A DNA stretch of 64,000 nucleotides from Forficula auricularia (Eukaryota; Arthropoda; Insecta; Dermaptera; Forficulidae), in NCBI GenBank assembly GCA_024734495.1, contig JALMQS010000428.1, forward strand, positions 53,971 through 117,970, given 5' to 3'. A program made the translations under genes and the position numbers. Every line of letters begins with the position of its first letter. Position 1 is the stretch's first letter. A model generated the notes under the pieces. It saw only the letters and a program-made list of their open reading frames with translations. It had not been told where the DNA came from and made no database searches. Shown piece after piece: positions 24,401 to 36,400 of this stretch.

Positions 24401-27400
24401 TTGAAGGAAAAAATACCAAAGATAAATTAGATAAAGAAAATCTTGATTTAAACCAAAGGGTAAGTTTATTTATTTATTTATATATTATTGATTTATTATT
24501 TATTTATTGAATTATTTATTTGTTTAGATAACTGAAGAAAAAAAGGAAAAAAGTATTTTAAAAGCCGAAAATGTGAAATTGAAACAATCTGTAAGTTTAT
24601 TTTTATTTTTGGTGAATTATTTATTATATTATATATGTATTAATTTAATTATTTATATATAAGTCATTGAAGAAAAAATGGCAAAACTATATTAAAAAAA
24701 TAATAATCTCGTTTTAAACCATAGCGTAAATATATTTACTTATTGAATTATTTATTTGTTTAGATCACTGAAGAAAAAAACGAAAAAAGTAAATTAAAAG
24801 AAAAAATTGTGGAATTGAATCAATCTGTAAGTTTAATTATTAGTTTTTGGTTAATTATTTTTTATATATTTATTAATTTAATTATTTATTATAGGTTGTT
24901 GAAGGAAAAAATACCAAAGATAAATTAGATAAAGAAAATCTTGATTTAAACCAAAGGGTAAGTTTATTTATTTATTTATATATTATTGATTTATTATTTA
25001 TTTATTGAATTATTTATTTGTTTAGATAACTGAAGAAAAAAAGGAAAAAAGTATTTTAAAAGCCGAAAATGTGAAATTGAAACAATCTGTAAGTTTATTT
25101 TTATTTTTGGTGAATTATTTATTATATTATATATGTATTAATTTAATTATTTATTATAAGTCATTGAAGAAAAAAATGGCAAAACTATATTAAAAAAAAT
25201 AATAATCTCGTTTTAAACCATAGCGTAAATATATTTACTTATTGAATTATTTATTTGTTTAGATCACTGAAGAAAAAAACGAAAAAAGTAAATTAAAAGA
25301 AAAAATTGTGGAATTGAATCAATCTGTAAGTTTAATTATTAGTTTTTGGTTAATTATTTTTTATATATTTATTAATTTAATTATTTATTATAGGTTGTTG
25401 AAGGAAAAAATACCAAAGATAAATTAGATAAAGAAAATCTTGATTTAAACCAAAGGGTAAGTTATTTATTTATTTATATATTATTGATTTATTATTTATT
25501 TATTGAATTATTTATTTGTTTAGATAACTGAAGAAAAAAAGGAAAAAAGTATTTTAAAAGCCGAAAATGTGAAATTGAAACAATCTGTAAGTTTATTTTT
25601 ATTTTTGGTGAATTATTTATTATATTATATATGTATTAATTTAATTATTTATTATAAGTCATTGAAGAAAAAAATGGCAAAACTATATTAAAAAAAATAA
25701 TAATCTCGTTTTAAACCATAGCGTAAATATATTTACTTATTGAATTATTTATTTGTTTAGATCACTGAAGAAAAAAACGAAAAAAGTAAATTAAAAGAAA
25801 AAATTGTGGAATTGAATCAATCTGTAAGTTTAATTATTAGTTTTTGGTTAATTATTTTTTATATATTTATTAATTTAATTATTTATTATAGGTTGTTGAA
25901 GGAAAAAATACCAAAGATAAATTAGATAAAGAAAATCTTGATTTAAACCAAAGGGTAAGTTTATTTATTTATTTATATATTATTGATTTATTATTTATTT
26001 ATTGAATTATTTATTTGTTTAGATAACTGAAGAAAAAAAGGAAAAAAGTATTTTAAAAGCCGAAAATGTGAAATTGAAACAATCTGTAAGTTTATTTTTA
26101 TTTTTGGTGAATTATTTATTATATTATATATGTATTAATTTAATTATTTATATATAAGTCATTGAAGAAAAAAATGGCAAAACTATATTAAAAAAAATAA
26201 TAATCTCGTTTTAAACCATAGCGTAAATATATTTACTTATTGAATTATTTATTTGTTTAGATCACTGAAGAAAAAACGAAAAAAGTAAATTAAAAGAAAA
26301 AATTGTGGAATTGAATCAATCTGTAAGTTTAATTATTAGTTTTTGGTTAATTATTTTTTATATATTTATTAATTTAATTATTTATTATAGGTTGTTGAAG
26401 GAAAAAATACCAAAGATAAATTAGATAAAGAAAATCTTGATTTAAACCAAAGGGTAAGTTTATTTATTTATTTATATATTATTGATTTATTATTTATTTA
26501 TTGAATTATTTATTTGTTTAGATAACTGAAGAAAAAAAGGAAAAAAGTATTTTAAAAGCCGAAAATGTGAAATTGAAACAATCTGTAAGTTTATTTTTAT
26601 TTTTGGTGAATTATTTATTATATTATATATGTATTAATTTAATTATTTATTATAAGTCATTGAAGAAAAAAATGGCAAAACTATATTAAAAAAAATAATA
26701 ATCTCGTTTTAAACCATAGCGTAAATATATTTACTTATTGAATTATTTATTTGTTTAGATCACTGAAGAAAAAAACGAAAAAAGTAAATTAAAAGAAAAA
26801 ATTGTGGAATTGAATCAATCTGTAAGTTTAATTATTAGTTTTTGGTTAATTATTTTTTATATATTTATTAATTTAATTATTTATTATAGGTTGTTGAAGG
26901 AAAAAATACCAAAGATAAATTAGATAAAGAAAATCTTGATTTAAACCAAAGGGTAAGTTTATTTATTTATTTATATATTATTGATTTATTATTTATTTAT
27001 TGAATTATTTATTTGTTTAGATAACTGAAGAAAAAAAGGAAAAAAGTATTTTAAAAGCCGAAAATGTGAAATTGAAACAATCTGTAAGTTTATTTTTATT
27101 TTTGGTGAATTATTTATTGTATTATATATGTATTAATTTAATTATTTATTTTTGTTTCTTTTTTTTTTTTGTAAATAAATAAATAAATAAATAAATCTTT
27201 ATTTCTCGACCTGCTTAGAGGCACAAGTCCTCGGTGGCTAGGTCCTCCAAACATCAATACAATCTAGCTACAACAATACATTAATAAACATCAATACAAA
27301 TTAATTACAACAATTTAACAAATAATAAACAAGTAAAAAAAAAAAAAAAGAAAAGAAAAAAAAAAATTAGAAATGTATGCTCATTAACAAATAACATGAC

Positions 27401-30400
27401 CATATATTTCCATCAAAAGACAAAAAGTAATTTAAAAATTTCGCGCAAAAACCCGATACCAGGAGCAAGCGACGCATTAGCCATCCCGGCATTTGCCATA
27501 AGTTGTTAAGGAAACCTGGTCAAAACCTTAACAAGGATGGTATGACCTCTCTCTGCCTCACCTAATCTCTGCTTGCGAGAACTAAATAAAATTTTGCACA
27601 ACTCTAGGACATTAGGACTTGACAAAATTTATAATTGATTTAATCATAGGGGGCAGAGGACTATAATCCCAAGTAGTAACAGACAGACTGTTCCACAAAT
27701 CAATGCCAGATCCTACAAATGAATGTAAACCGATATTTTTCAAGAATCTTGGCTTACGAATCTTTTTTCTATGATCAGCTCTACCTAAATAATTTGGTTC
27801 CTGAAATCTATTCGTTATTTCCTCCCAACTCCTAAAACCCTTATAGGCTTTGAAAATCACTTTCAATTTAGCCCATTCCCTTCTCTCCAATAAGCTAGAC
27901 CATCCTAATTCATTAATCATTGAAGTGACACTACTAAACCTATCAAATTTACCAAAAACAAATCTAGCCGCCCTCCTTTGTACCATATCAATTTTTCTCT
28001 CTAATCGTTGTGGGTGTTTGTCCCAAACCACAGAACAATACTCTAAATTAGGTCTTACATAAGTTAAATAAACTTTTGACTTAACTTCTCTAGATGTACC
28101 CTTCAAAATTCTACCAAACATCCCCAATTTCCTATAAGCCTTATTGACTATATAACTAATATGCATATCCCACTTTAAATTTGCCTGAATATGTATGCCT
28201 AAATATTTATAAAATTTAGATTCATTGATAATATTTCCACCAATGTAATAATTTTGAGGACTAACCAAATTTCTAGTACTAAATCTAACCAAATTTGACT
28301 TGGAATGGTTTAGTTCCATTGAATTGGATCTACACCATCCTTCAATTTGATCCAGGTCATTCTGTAAAGTAAGGCTATCACAATCATTATCAATTACTCT
28401 ATATACGACACAATCATCCGCGAAAAGCCTAATAGATGATTGCACGATAGAAGGCAAATCATTTACATATATAAGAAAAAGAAGAGGACCCAGAACACTA
28501 CCTTGAATCACCCCAGACGTGACATCTACTCTATCAGACAGACCATTACCCACTTTTACAATTTGAGTTCTATCCCTAAGAAAACACCGAATAAATTTAA
28601 TTAACTTAACAGACAACCCTGACGAGTTTAATTTTTCTAAAATAATTTTATGACTGACTTTATCGAAAGCCTTGGCAAAGTCAAAAAATACTGCATCTAC
28701 ACACTGACTTTTATCCAAAGCTTCCTGTAATTCCTGAATAAAAGAAACTAATTGAGAATTACAGTTAATTAATTACAATTAATTTATTATAAGTCAATGA
28801 AGAAAAAAATGGCAAAACTATATTAAAAAAAATAATAATCTCGTTTTAAACCATAGCGTAAATATATTTACTTATTGAATTATTTATTTGTTTAGATCAC
28901 TGAAGAAAAAAACGAAAAAAGTAAATTAAAAGAAAAAATTGTCGAATTGAATCAATCTGTAAGTTTAATTATTAGTTTTTGGTTAATTATTTTTTATATA
29001 TTTATTAATTTAATTATTTATTATAGGTTGTTGAAGGAAAAAATACCAAAGATAAATTAGATAAAGAAAATCTTGATTTAAACCAAAGGGTAAGTTTATT
29101 TATTTATATATTATTGATTTATTATTTATTTATTGAATTATTTATTTGTTTAGATAACTGAAGAAAAAAAGGAAAAAAGTATTTTAAAAGCCGAAAATGT
29201 GAAATTGAAACAATCTGTAAGTTTATTTTTATTTTTGGTGAATTATTTATTATATTATATATGTATTAATTTAATTATTTATTATAAGTCATTGAAGAAA
29301 AAAATGGCAAAACTATATTAAAAAAAATAATAATCTCGTTTTAAACCATAGCGTAAATATATTTACTTATTGAATTATTTATTTGTTTAGATCACTGAAG
29401 AAAAAAACGAAAAAAGTAAATTAAAAGAAAAAATTGTGGAATTGAATCAATCTGTAAGTTTAATTATTAGTTTTTGGTTAATTATTTTTTATATATTTAT
29501 TAATTTAATTATTTATTATAGGTTGTTGAAGGAAAAAATACCAAAGATAAATTAGATAAAGAAAATCTTGATTTAAACCAAAGGGTAAGTTTATTTATTT
29601 ATTTATATATTATTGATTTATTATTTATTTATTGAATTATTTATTTGTTTAGATAACTGAAGAAAAAAAGGAAAAAAGTATTTTAAAAGCCGAAAATGTG
29701 AAATTGAAACAATCTGTAAGTTTATTTTTATTTTTGGTGAATTATTTATTATATTATATATGTATTAATTTAATTATTTATTATTAAGTCATTGAAGAAA
29801 AAATGGCAAAACTATATTAAAAAAAATAATAATCTCGTTTTAAACCATAGCGTAAATATATTTACTTATTGAATTATTTATTTGTTTAGATCACTGAAGA
29901 AAAAAACGAAAAAAGTAAATTAAAAGAAAAAATTGTGGAATTGAATCAATCTGTAAGTTTAATTATTAGTTTTTGGTTAATTATTTTTTATATATTTATT
30001 AATTTAATTATTTATTATAGGTTGTTGAAGGAAAAAATACCAAAGATAAATTAGATAAAGAAAATCTTGATTTAAACCAAAGGGTAAGTTTATTTATTTA
30101 TTTATATATTATTGATTTATTATTTATTTATTGAATTATTTATTTGTTTAGATAACTGAAGAAAAAAAGGAAAAAAGTATTTTAAAAGCCGAAAATGTGA
30201 AATTGAAACAATCTGTAAGTTTATTTTTATTTTTGGTGAATTATTTATTATATTATATATGTATTAATTTAATTATTTATTATAAGTCATTGAAGAAAAA
30301 AATGGCAAAACTATATTAAAAAAAATAATAATCTCGTTTTAAACCATAGCGTAAATATATTTACTTATTGAATTATTTATTTGTTTAGATCACTGAAGAA

Positions 30401-33400
30401 AAAACGAAAAAAGTAAATTAAAAGAAAAAATTGTGGAATTGAATCAATCTGTAAGTTTAATTATTAGTTTTTGGTTAATTATTTTTTATATATTTATTAA
30501 TTTAATTATTTATTATAGGTTGTTGAAGGAAAAAATACCAAAGATAAATTAGATAAAGAAAATCTTGATTTAAACCAAAGGGTAAGTTTATTTATTTATT
30601 TATATATTATTGATTTATTATTTATTTATTGAATTATTTATTTGTTTAGATAACTGAAGAAAAAAAGGAAAAAAGTATTTTAAAAGCCGAAAATGTGAAA
30701 TTGAAACAATCTGTAAGTTTATTTTTATTTTTGGTGAATTATTTATTATATTATATATGTATTAATTTAATTATTTATTATAAGTCATTGAAGAAAAAAT
30801 GGCAAAACTATATTAAAAAAATAATAATCTCGTTTTAAACCATAGCGTAAATATATTTACTTATTGAATTATTTATTTGTTTAGATCACTGAAGAAAAAA
30901 ACGAAAAAAGTAAATTAAAAGAAAAAATTGTGGAATTGAATCAATCTGTAAGTTTAATTATTAGTTTTTGGTTAATTATTTTTTATATATTTATTAATTT
31001 AATTATTTATTATAGGTTGTTGAAGGAAAAAATACCAAAGATAAATTAGATAAAGAAAATCTTGATTTAAACCAAAGGGTAAGTTTATTTATTTATTTAT
31101 ATATTATTGATTTATTATTTATTTATTGAATTATTTATTTGTTTAGATAACTGAAGAAAAAAAGGAAAAAAGTATTTTAAAAGCCGAAAATGTGAAATTG
31201 AAACAATCTGTAAGTTTATTTTTATTTTTGGTGAATTATTTATTATATTATATATGTATTAATTTAATTATTTATTATAAGTCATTGAAGAAAAAAATGG
31301 CAAAACTATATTAAAAAAAATAATAATCTCGTTTTAAACCATAGCGTAAATATATTTACTTATTGAATTATTTATTTGTTTAGATCACTGAAGAAAAAAA
31401 CGAAAAAAGTAAATTAAAAGAAAAAATTGTGGAATTGAATCAATCTGTAAGTTTAATTATTAGTTTTTGGTTAATTATTTTTTATATATTTATTAATTTA
31501 ATTATTTATTATAGGTTGTTGAAGGAAAAAATACCAAAGATAAATTAGATAAAGAAAATCTTGATTTAAACCAAAGGGTAAGTTTATTTATTTATTTATA
31601 TATTATTGATTTATTATTTATTTATTGAATTATTTATTTGTTTAGATAACTGAAGGAAAAAAGGAAAAAAGTATTTTAAAAGCCGAAAATGTGAAATTGA
31701 AACAATCTGTAAGTTTATTTTTATTTTTGGTGAATTATTTATTATATTATATATGTATTAATTTAATTATTTATTATAAGTCATTGAAGAAAAAAATGGC
31801 AAAACTATATTAAAAAAAATAATAATCTCGTTTTAAACCATAGCGTAAATATATTTACTTATTGAATTATTTATTTGTTTAGATCACTGAAGAAAAAAAC
31901 GAAAAAAGTAAATTAAAAGAAAAAATTGTGGAATTGAATCAATCTGTAAGTTTAATTATTAGTTTTTGGTTAATTATTTTTTATATATTTATTAATTTAA
32001 TTATTTATTATAGGTTGTTGAAGGAAAAAATACCAAAGATAAATTAGATAAAGAAAATCTTGATTTAAACCAAAGGGTAAGTTTATTTATTTATTTATAT
32101 ATTATTGATTTATTATTTATTTATTGAATTATTTATTTGTTTAGATAACTGAAGAAAAAAAGGAAAAAAGTATTTTAAAAGCCGAAAATGTGAAATTGAA
32201 ACAATCTGTAAGTTTATTTTTATTTTTGGTGAATTATTTATTATATTATATATGTATTAATTTAATTATTTATTATAAGTCATTGAAGAAAAAAATGGCA
32301 AAACTATATTAAAAAAAATAATAATCTCGTTTTAAACCATAGCGTAAATATATTTACTTATTGAATTATTTATTTGTTTAGATCACTGAAGAAAAAAACG
32401 AAAAAAGTAAATTAAAAGAAAAAAATTGTGGAATTGAATCAATCTGTAAGTTTAATTATTAGTTTTTGGTTAATTATTTTTTATATATTTATTAATTTAA
32501 TTATTTATTATAGGTTGTTGAAGGAAAAAATACCAAAGATAAATTAGATAAAGAAAATCTTGATTTAAACCAAAGGGTAAGTTTATTTATTTATTTATAT
32601 ATTATTGATTTATTATTTATTTATTGAATTATTTATTTGTTTAGATAACTGAAGAAAAAAGGAAAAAAGTATTTTAAAAGCCGAAAATGTGAAATTGAAA
32701 CAATCTGTAAGTTTATTTTTATTTTTGGTGAATTATTTATTATATTATATATGTATTAATTTAATTATTTATTATAAGTCATTGAAGAAAAAATGGCAAA
32801 ACTATATTAAAAAAATAATAATCTCGTTTTAAACCATAGCGTAAATATATTTACTTATTGAATTATTTATTTGTTTAGATCACTGAAGAAAAAAACGAAA
32901 AAAGTAAATTAAAAGAAAAAAATTGTGGAATTGAATCAATCTGTAAGTTTAATTATTAGTTTTTGGTTAATTATTTTTTATATATTTATTAATTTAATTA
33001 TTTATTATAGGTTGTTGAAGGAAAAAATACCAAAGATAAATTAGATAAAGAAAATCTTGATTTAAACCAAAGGGTAAGTTTATTTATTTATTTATATATT
33101 ATTGATTTATTATTTATTTATTGAATTATTTATTTGTTTAGATAACTGAAGAAAAAAGGAAAAAAGTATTTTAAAAGCCGAAAATGTGAAATTGAAACAA
33201 TCTGTAAGTTTATTTTTATTTTTGGTGAATTATTTATTATATTATATATGTATTAATTTAATTATTTATTATAAGTCATTGAAGAAAAAAATGGCAAAAC
33301 TATATTAAAAAAAATAATAATCTCGTTTTAAACCATAGCGTAAATATATTTACTTATTGAATTATTTATTTGTTTAGATCACTGAAGAAAAAAACGAAAA

Positions 33401-36400
33401 AAGTAAATTAAAAGAAAAAAATTGTGGAATTGAATCAATCTGTAAGTTTAATTATTAGTTTTTGGTTAATTATTTTTTATATATTTATTAATTTAATTAT
33501 TTATTATAGGTTGTTGAAGGAAAAAATACCAAAGATAAATTAGATAAAGAAAATCTTGATTTAAACCAAAGGGTAAGTTTATTTATTTATTTATATATTA
33601 TTGATTTATTATTTATTTATTGAATTATTTATTTGTTTAGATAACTGAAGGAAAAAAGGAAAAAAGTATTTTAAAAGCCGAAAATGTGAAATTGAAACAA
33701 TCTGTAAGTTTATTTTTATTTTTGGTGAATTATTTATTATATTATATATGTATTAATTTAATTATTTATTATAAGTCATTGAAGAAAAAAATGGCAAAAC
33801 TATATTAAAAAAAATAATAATCTCGTTTTAAACCATAGCGTAAATATATTTACTTATTGAATTATTTATTTGTTTAGATCACTGAAGAAAAAAACGAAAA
33901 AAGTAAATTAAAAGAAAAAATTGTGGAATTGAATCAATCTGTAAGTTTAATTATTAGTTTTTGGTTAATTATTTTTTATATATTTATTAATTTAATTATT
34001 TATTATAGGTTGTTGAAGGAAAAAATACCAAAGATAAATTAGATAAAGAAAATCTTGATTTAAACCAAAGGGTAAGTTTATTTATTTATTTATATATTAT
34101 TGATTTATTATTTATTTATTGAATTATTTATTTGTTTAGATAACTGAAGAAAAAAAGGAAAAAAGTATTTTAAAAGCCGAAAATGTGAAATTGAAACAAT
34201 CTGTAAGTTTATTTTTATTTTTGGTGAATTATTTATTATATTATATATGTATTAATTTAATTATTTATATATAAGTCATTGAAGAAAAAAATGGCAAAAC
34301 TATATTAAAAAAAATAATAATCTCGTTTTAAACCATAGCGTAAATATATTTACTTATTGAATTATTTATTTGTTTAGATCACTGAAGAAAAAACGAAAAA
34401 AGTAAATTAAAAGAAAAAATTGTGGAATTGAATCAATCTGTAAGTTTAATTATTAGTTTTTGGTTAATTATTTTTTATATATTTATTAATTTAATTATTT
34501 ATTATAGGTTGTTGAAGGAAAAAATACCAAAGATAAATTAGATAAAGAAAATCTTGATTTAAACCAAAGGGTAAGTTTATTTATTTATTTATATATTATT
34601 GATTTATTATTTATTTATTGAATTATTTATTTGTTTAGATAACTGAAGAAAAAAAGGAAAAAAGTATTTTAAAAGCCGAAAATGTGAAATTGAAACAATC
34701 TGTAAGTTTATTTTTATTTTTGGTGAATTATTTATTATATTATATATGTATTAATTTAATTATTTATTATAAGTCATTGAAGAAAAAAATGGCAAAACTA
34801 TATTAAAAAAAATAATAATCTCGTTTTAAACCATAGCGTAAATATATTTACTTATTGAATTATTTATTTGTTTAGATCACTGAAGAAAAAAACGAAAAAA
34901 GTAAATTAAAAGAAAAAATTGTGGAATTGAATCAATCTGTAAGTTTAATTATTAGTTTTTGGTTAATTATTTTTTATATATTTATTAATTTAATTATTTA
35001 TTATAGGTTGTTGAAGGAAAAAATACCAAAGATAAATTAGATAAAGAAAATCTTGATTTAAACCAAAGGGTAAGTTTATTTATTTATTTATATATTATTG
35101 ATTTATTATTTATTTATTGAATTATTTATTTGTTTAGATAACTGAAGAAAAAAAGGAAAAAAGTATTTTAAAAGCCGAAAATGTGAAATTGAAACAATCT
35201 GTAAGTTTATTTTTATTTTTGGTGAATTATTTATTATATTATATATGTATTAATTTAATTATTTATTATAAGTCATTGAAGAAAAAAATGGCAAAACTAT
35301 ATTAAAAAAAATAATAATCTCGTTTTAAACCATAGCGTAAATATATTTACTTATTGAATTATTTATTTGTTTAGATCACTGAAGAAAAAAACGAAAAAAG
35401 TAAATTAAAAGAAAAAATTGTCGAATTGAATCAATCTGTAAGTTTAATTATTAGTTTTTGGTTAATTATTTTTTATATATTTATTAATTTAATTATTTAT
35501 TATAGGTTGTTGAAGGAAAAAATACCAAAGATAAATTAGATAAAGAAAATCTTGATTTAAACCAAAGGGTAAGTTTATTTATTTATATATTATTGATTTA
35601 TTATTTATTTATTGAATTATTTATTTGTTTAGATAACTGAAGAAAAAAAGGAAAAAAGTATTTTAAAAGCCGAAAATGTGAAATTGAAACAATCTGTAAG
35701 TTTATTTTTATTTTTGGTGAATTATTTATTATATTATATATGTATTAATTTAATTATTTATTATAAGTCATTGAAGAAAAAAATGGCAAAACTATATTAA
35801 AAAAAATAATAATCTCGTTTTAAACCATAGCGTAAATATATTTACTTATTGAATTATTTATTTGTTTAGATCACTGAAGAAAAAAACGAAAAAAGTAAAT
35901 TAAAAGAAAAAATTGTCGAATTGAATCAATCTGTAAGTTTAATTATTAGTTTTTGGTTAATTATTTTTTATATATTTATTAATTTAATTATTTATTATAG
36001 GTTGTTGAAGGAAAAAATACCAAAGATAAATTAGATAAAGAAAATCTTGATTTAAACCAAAGGGTAAGTTTATTTATTTATTTATATATTATTGATTTAT
36101 TATTTATTTATTGAATTATTTATTTGTTTAGATAACTGAAGAAAAAAAGGAAAAAAGTATTTTAAAAGCCGAAAATGTGAAATTGAAACAATCTGTAAGT
36201 TTATTTTTATTTTTGGTGAATTATTTATTATATTATATATGTATTAATTTAATTATTTATTATAAGTCATTGAAGAAAAAAATGGCAAAACTATATTAAA
36301 AAAAATAATAATCTCGTTTTAAACCATAGCGTAAATATATTTACTTATTGAATTATTTATTTGTTTAGATCACTGAAGAAAAAAACGAAAAAAGTAAATT

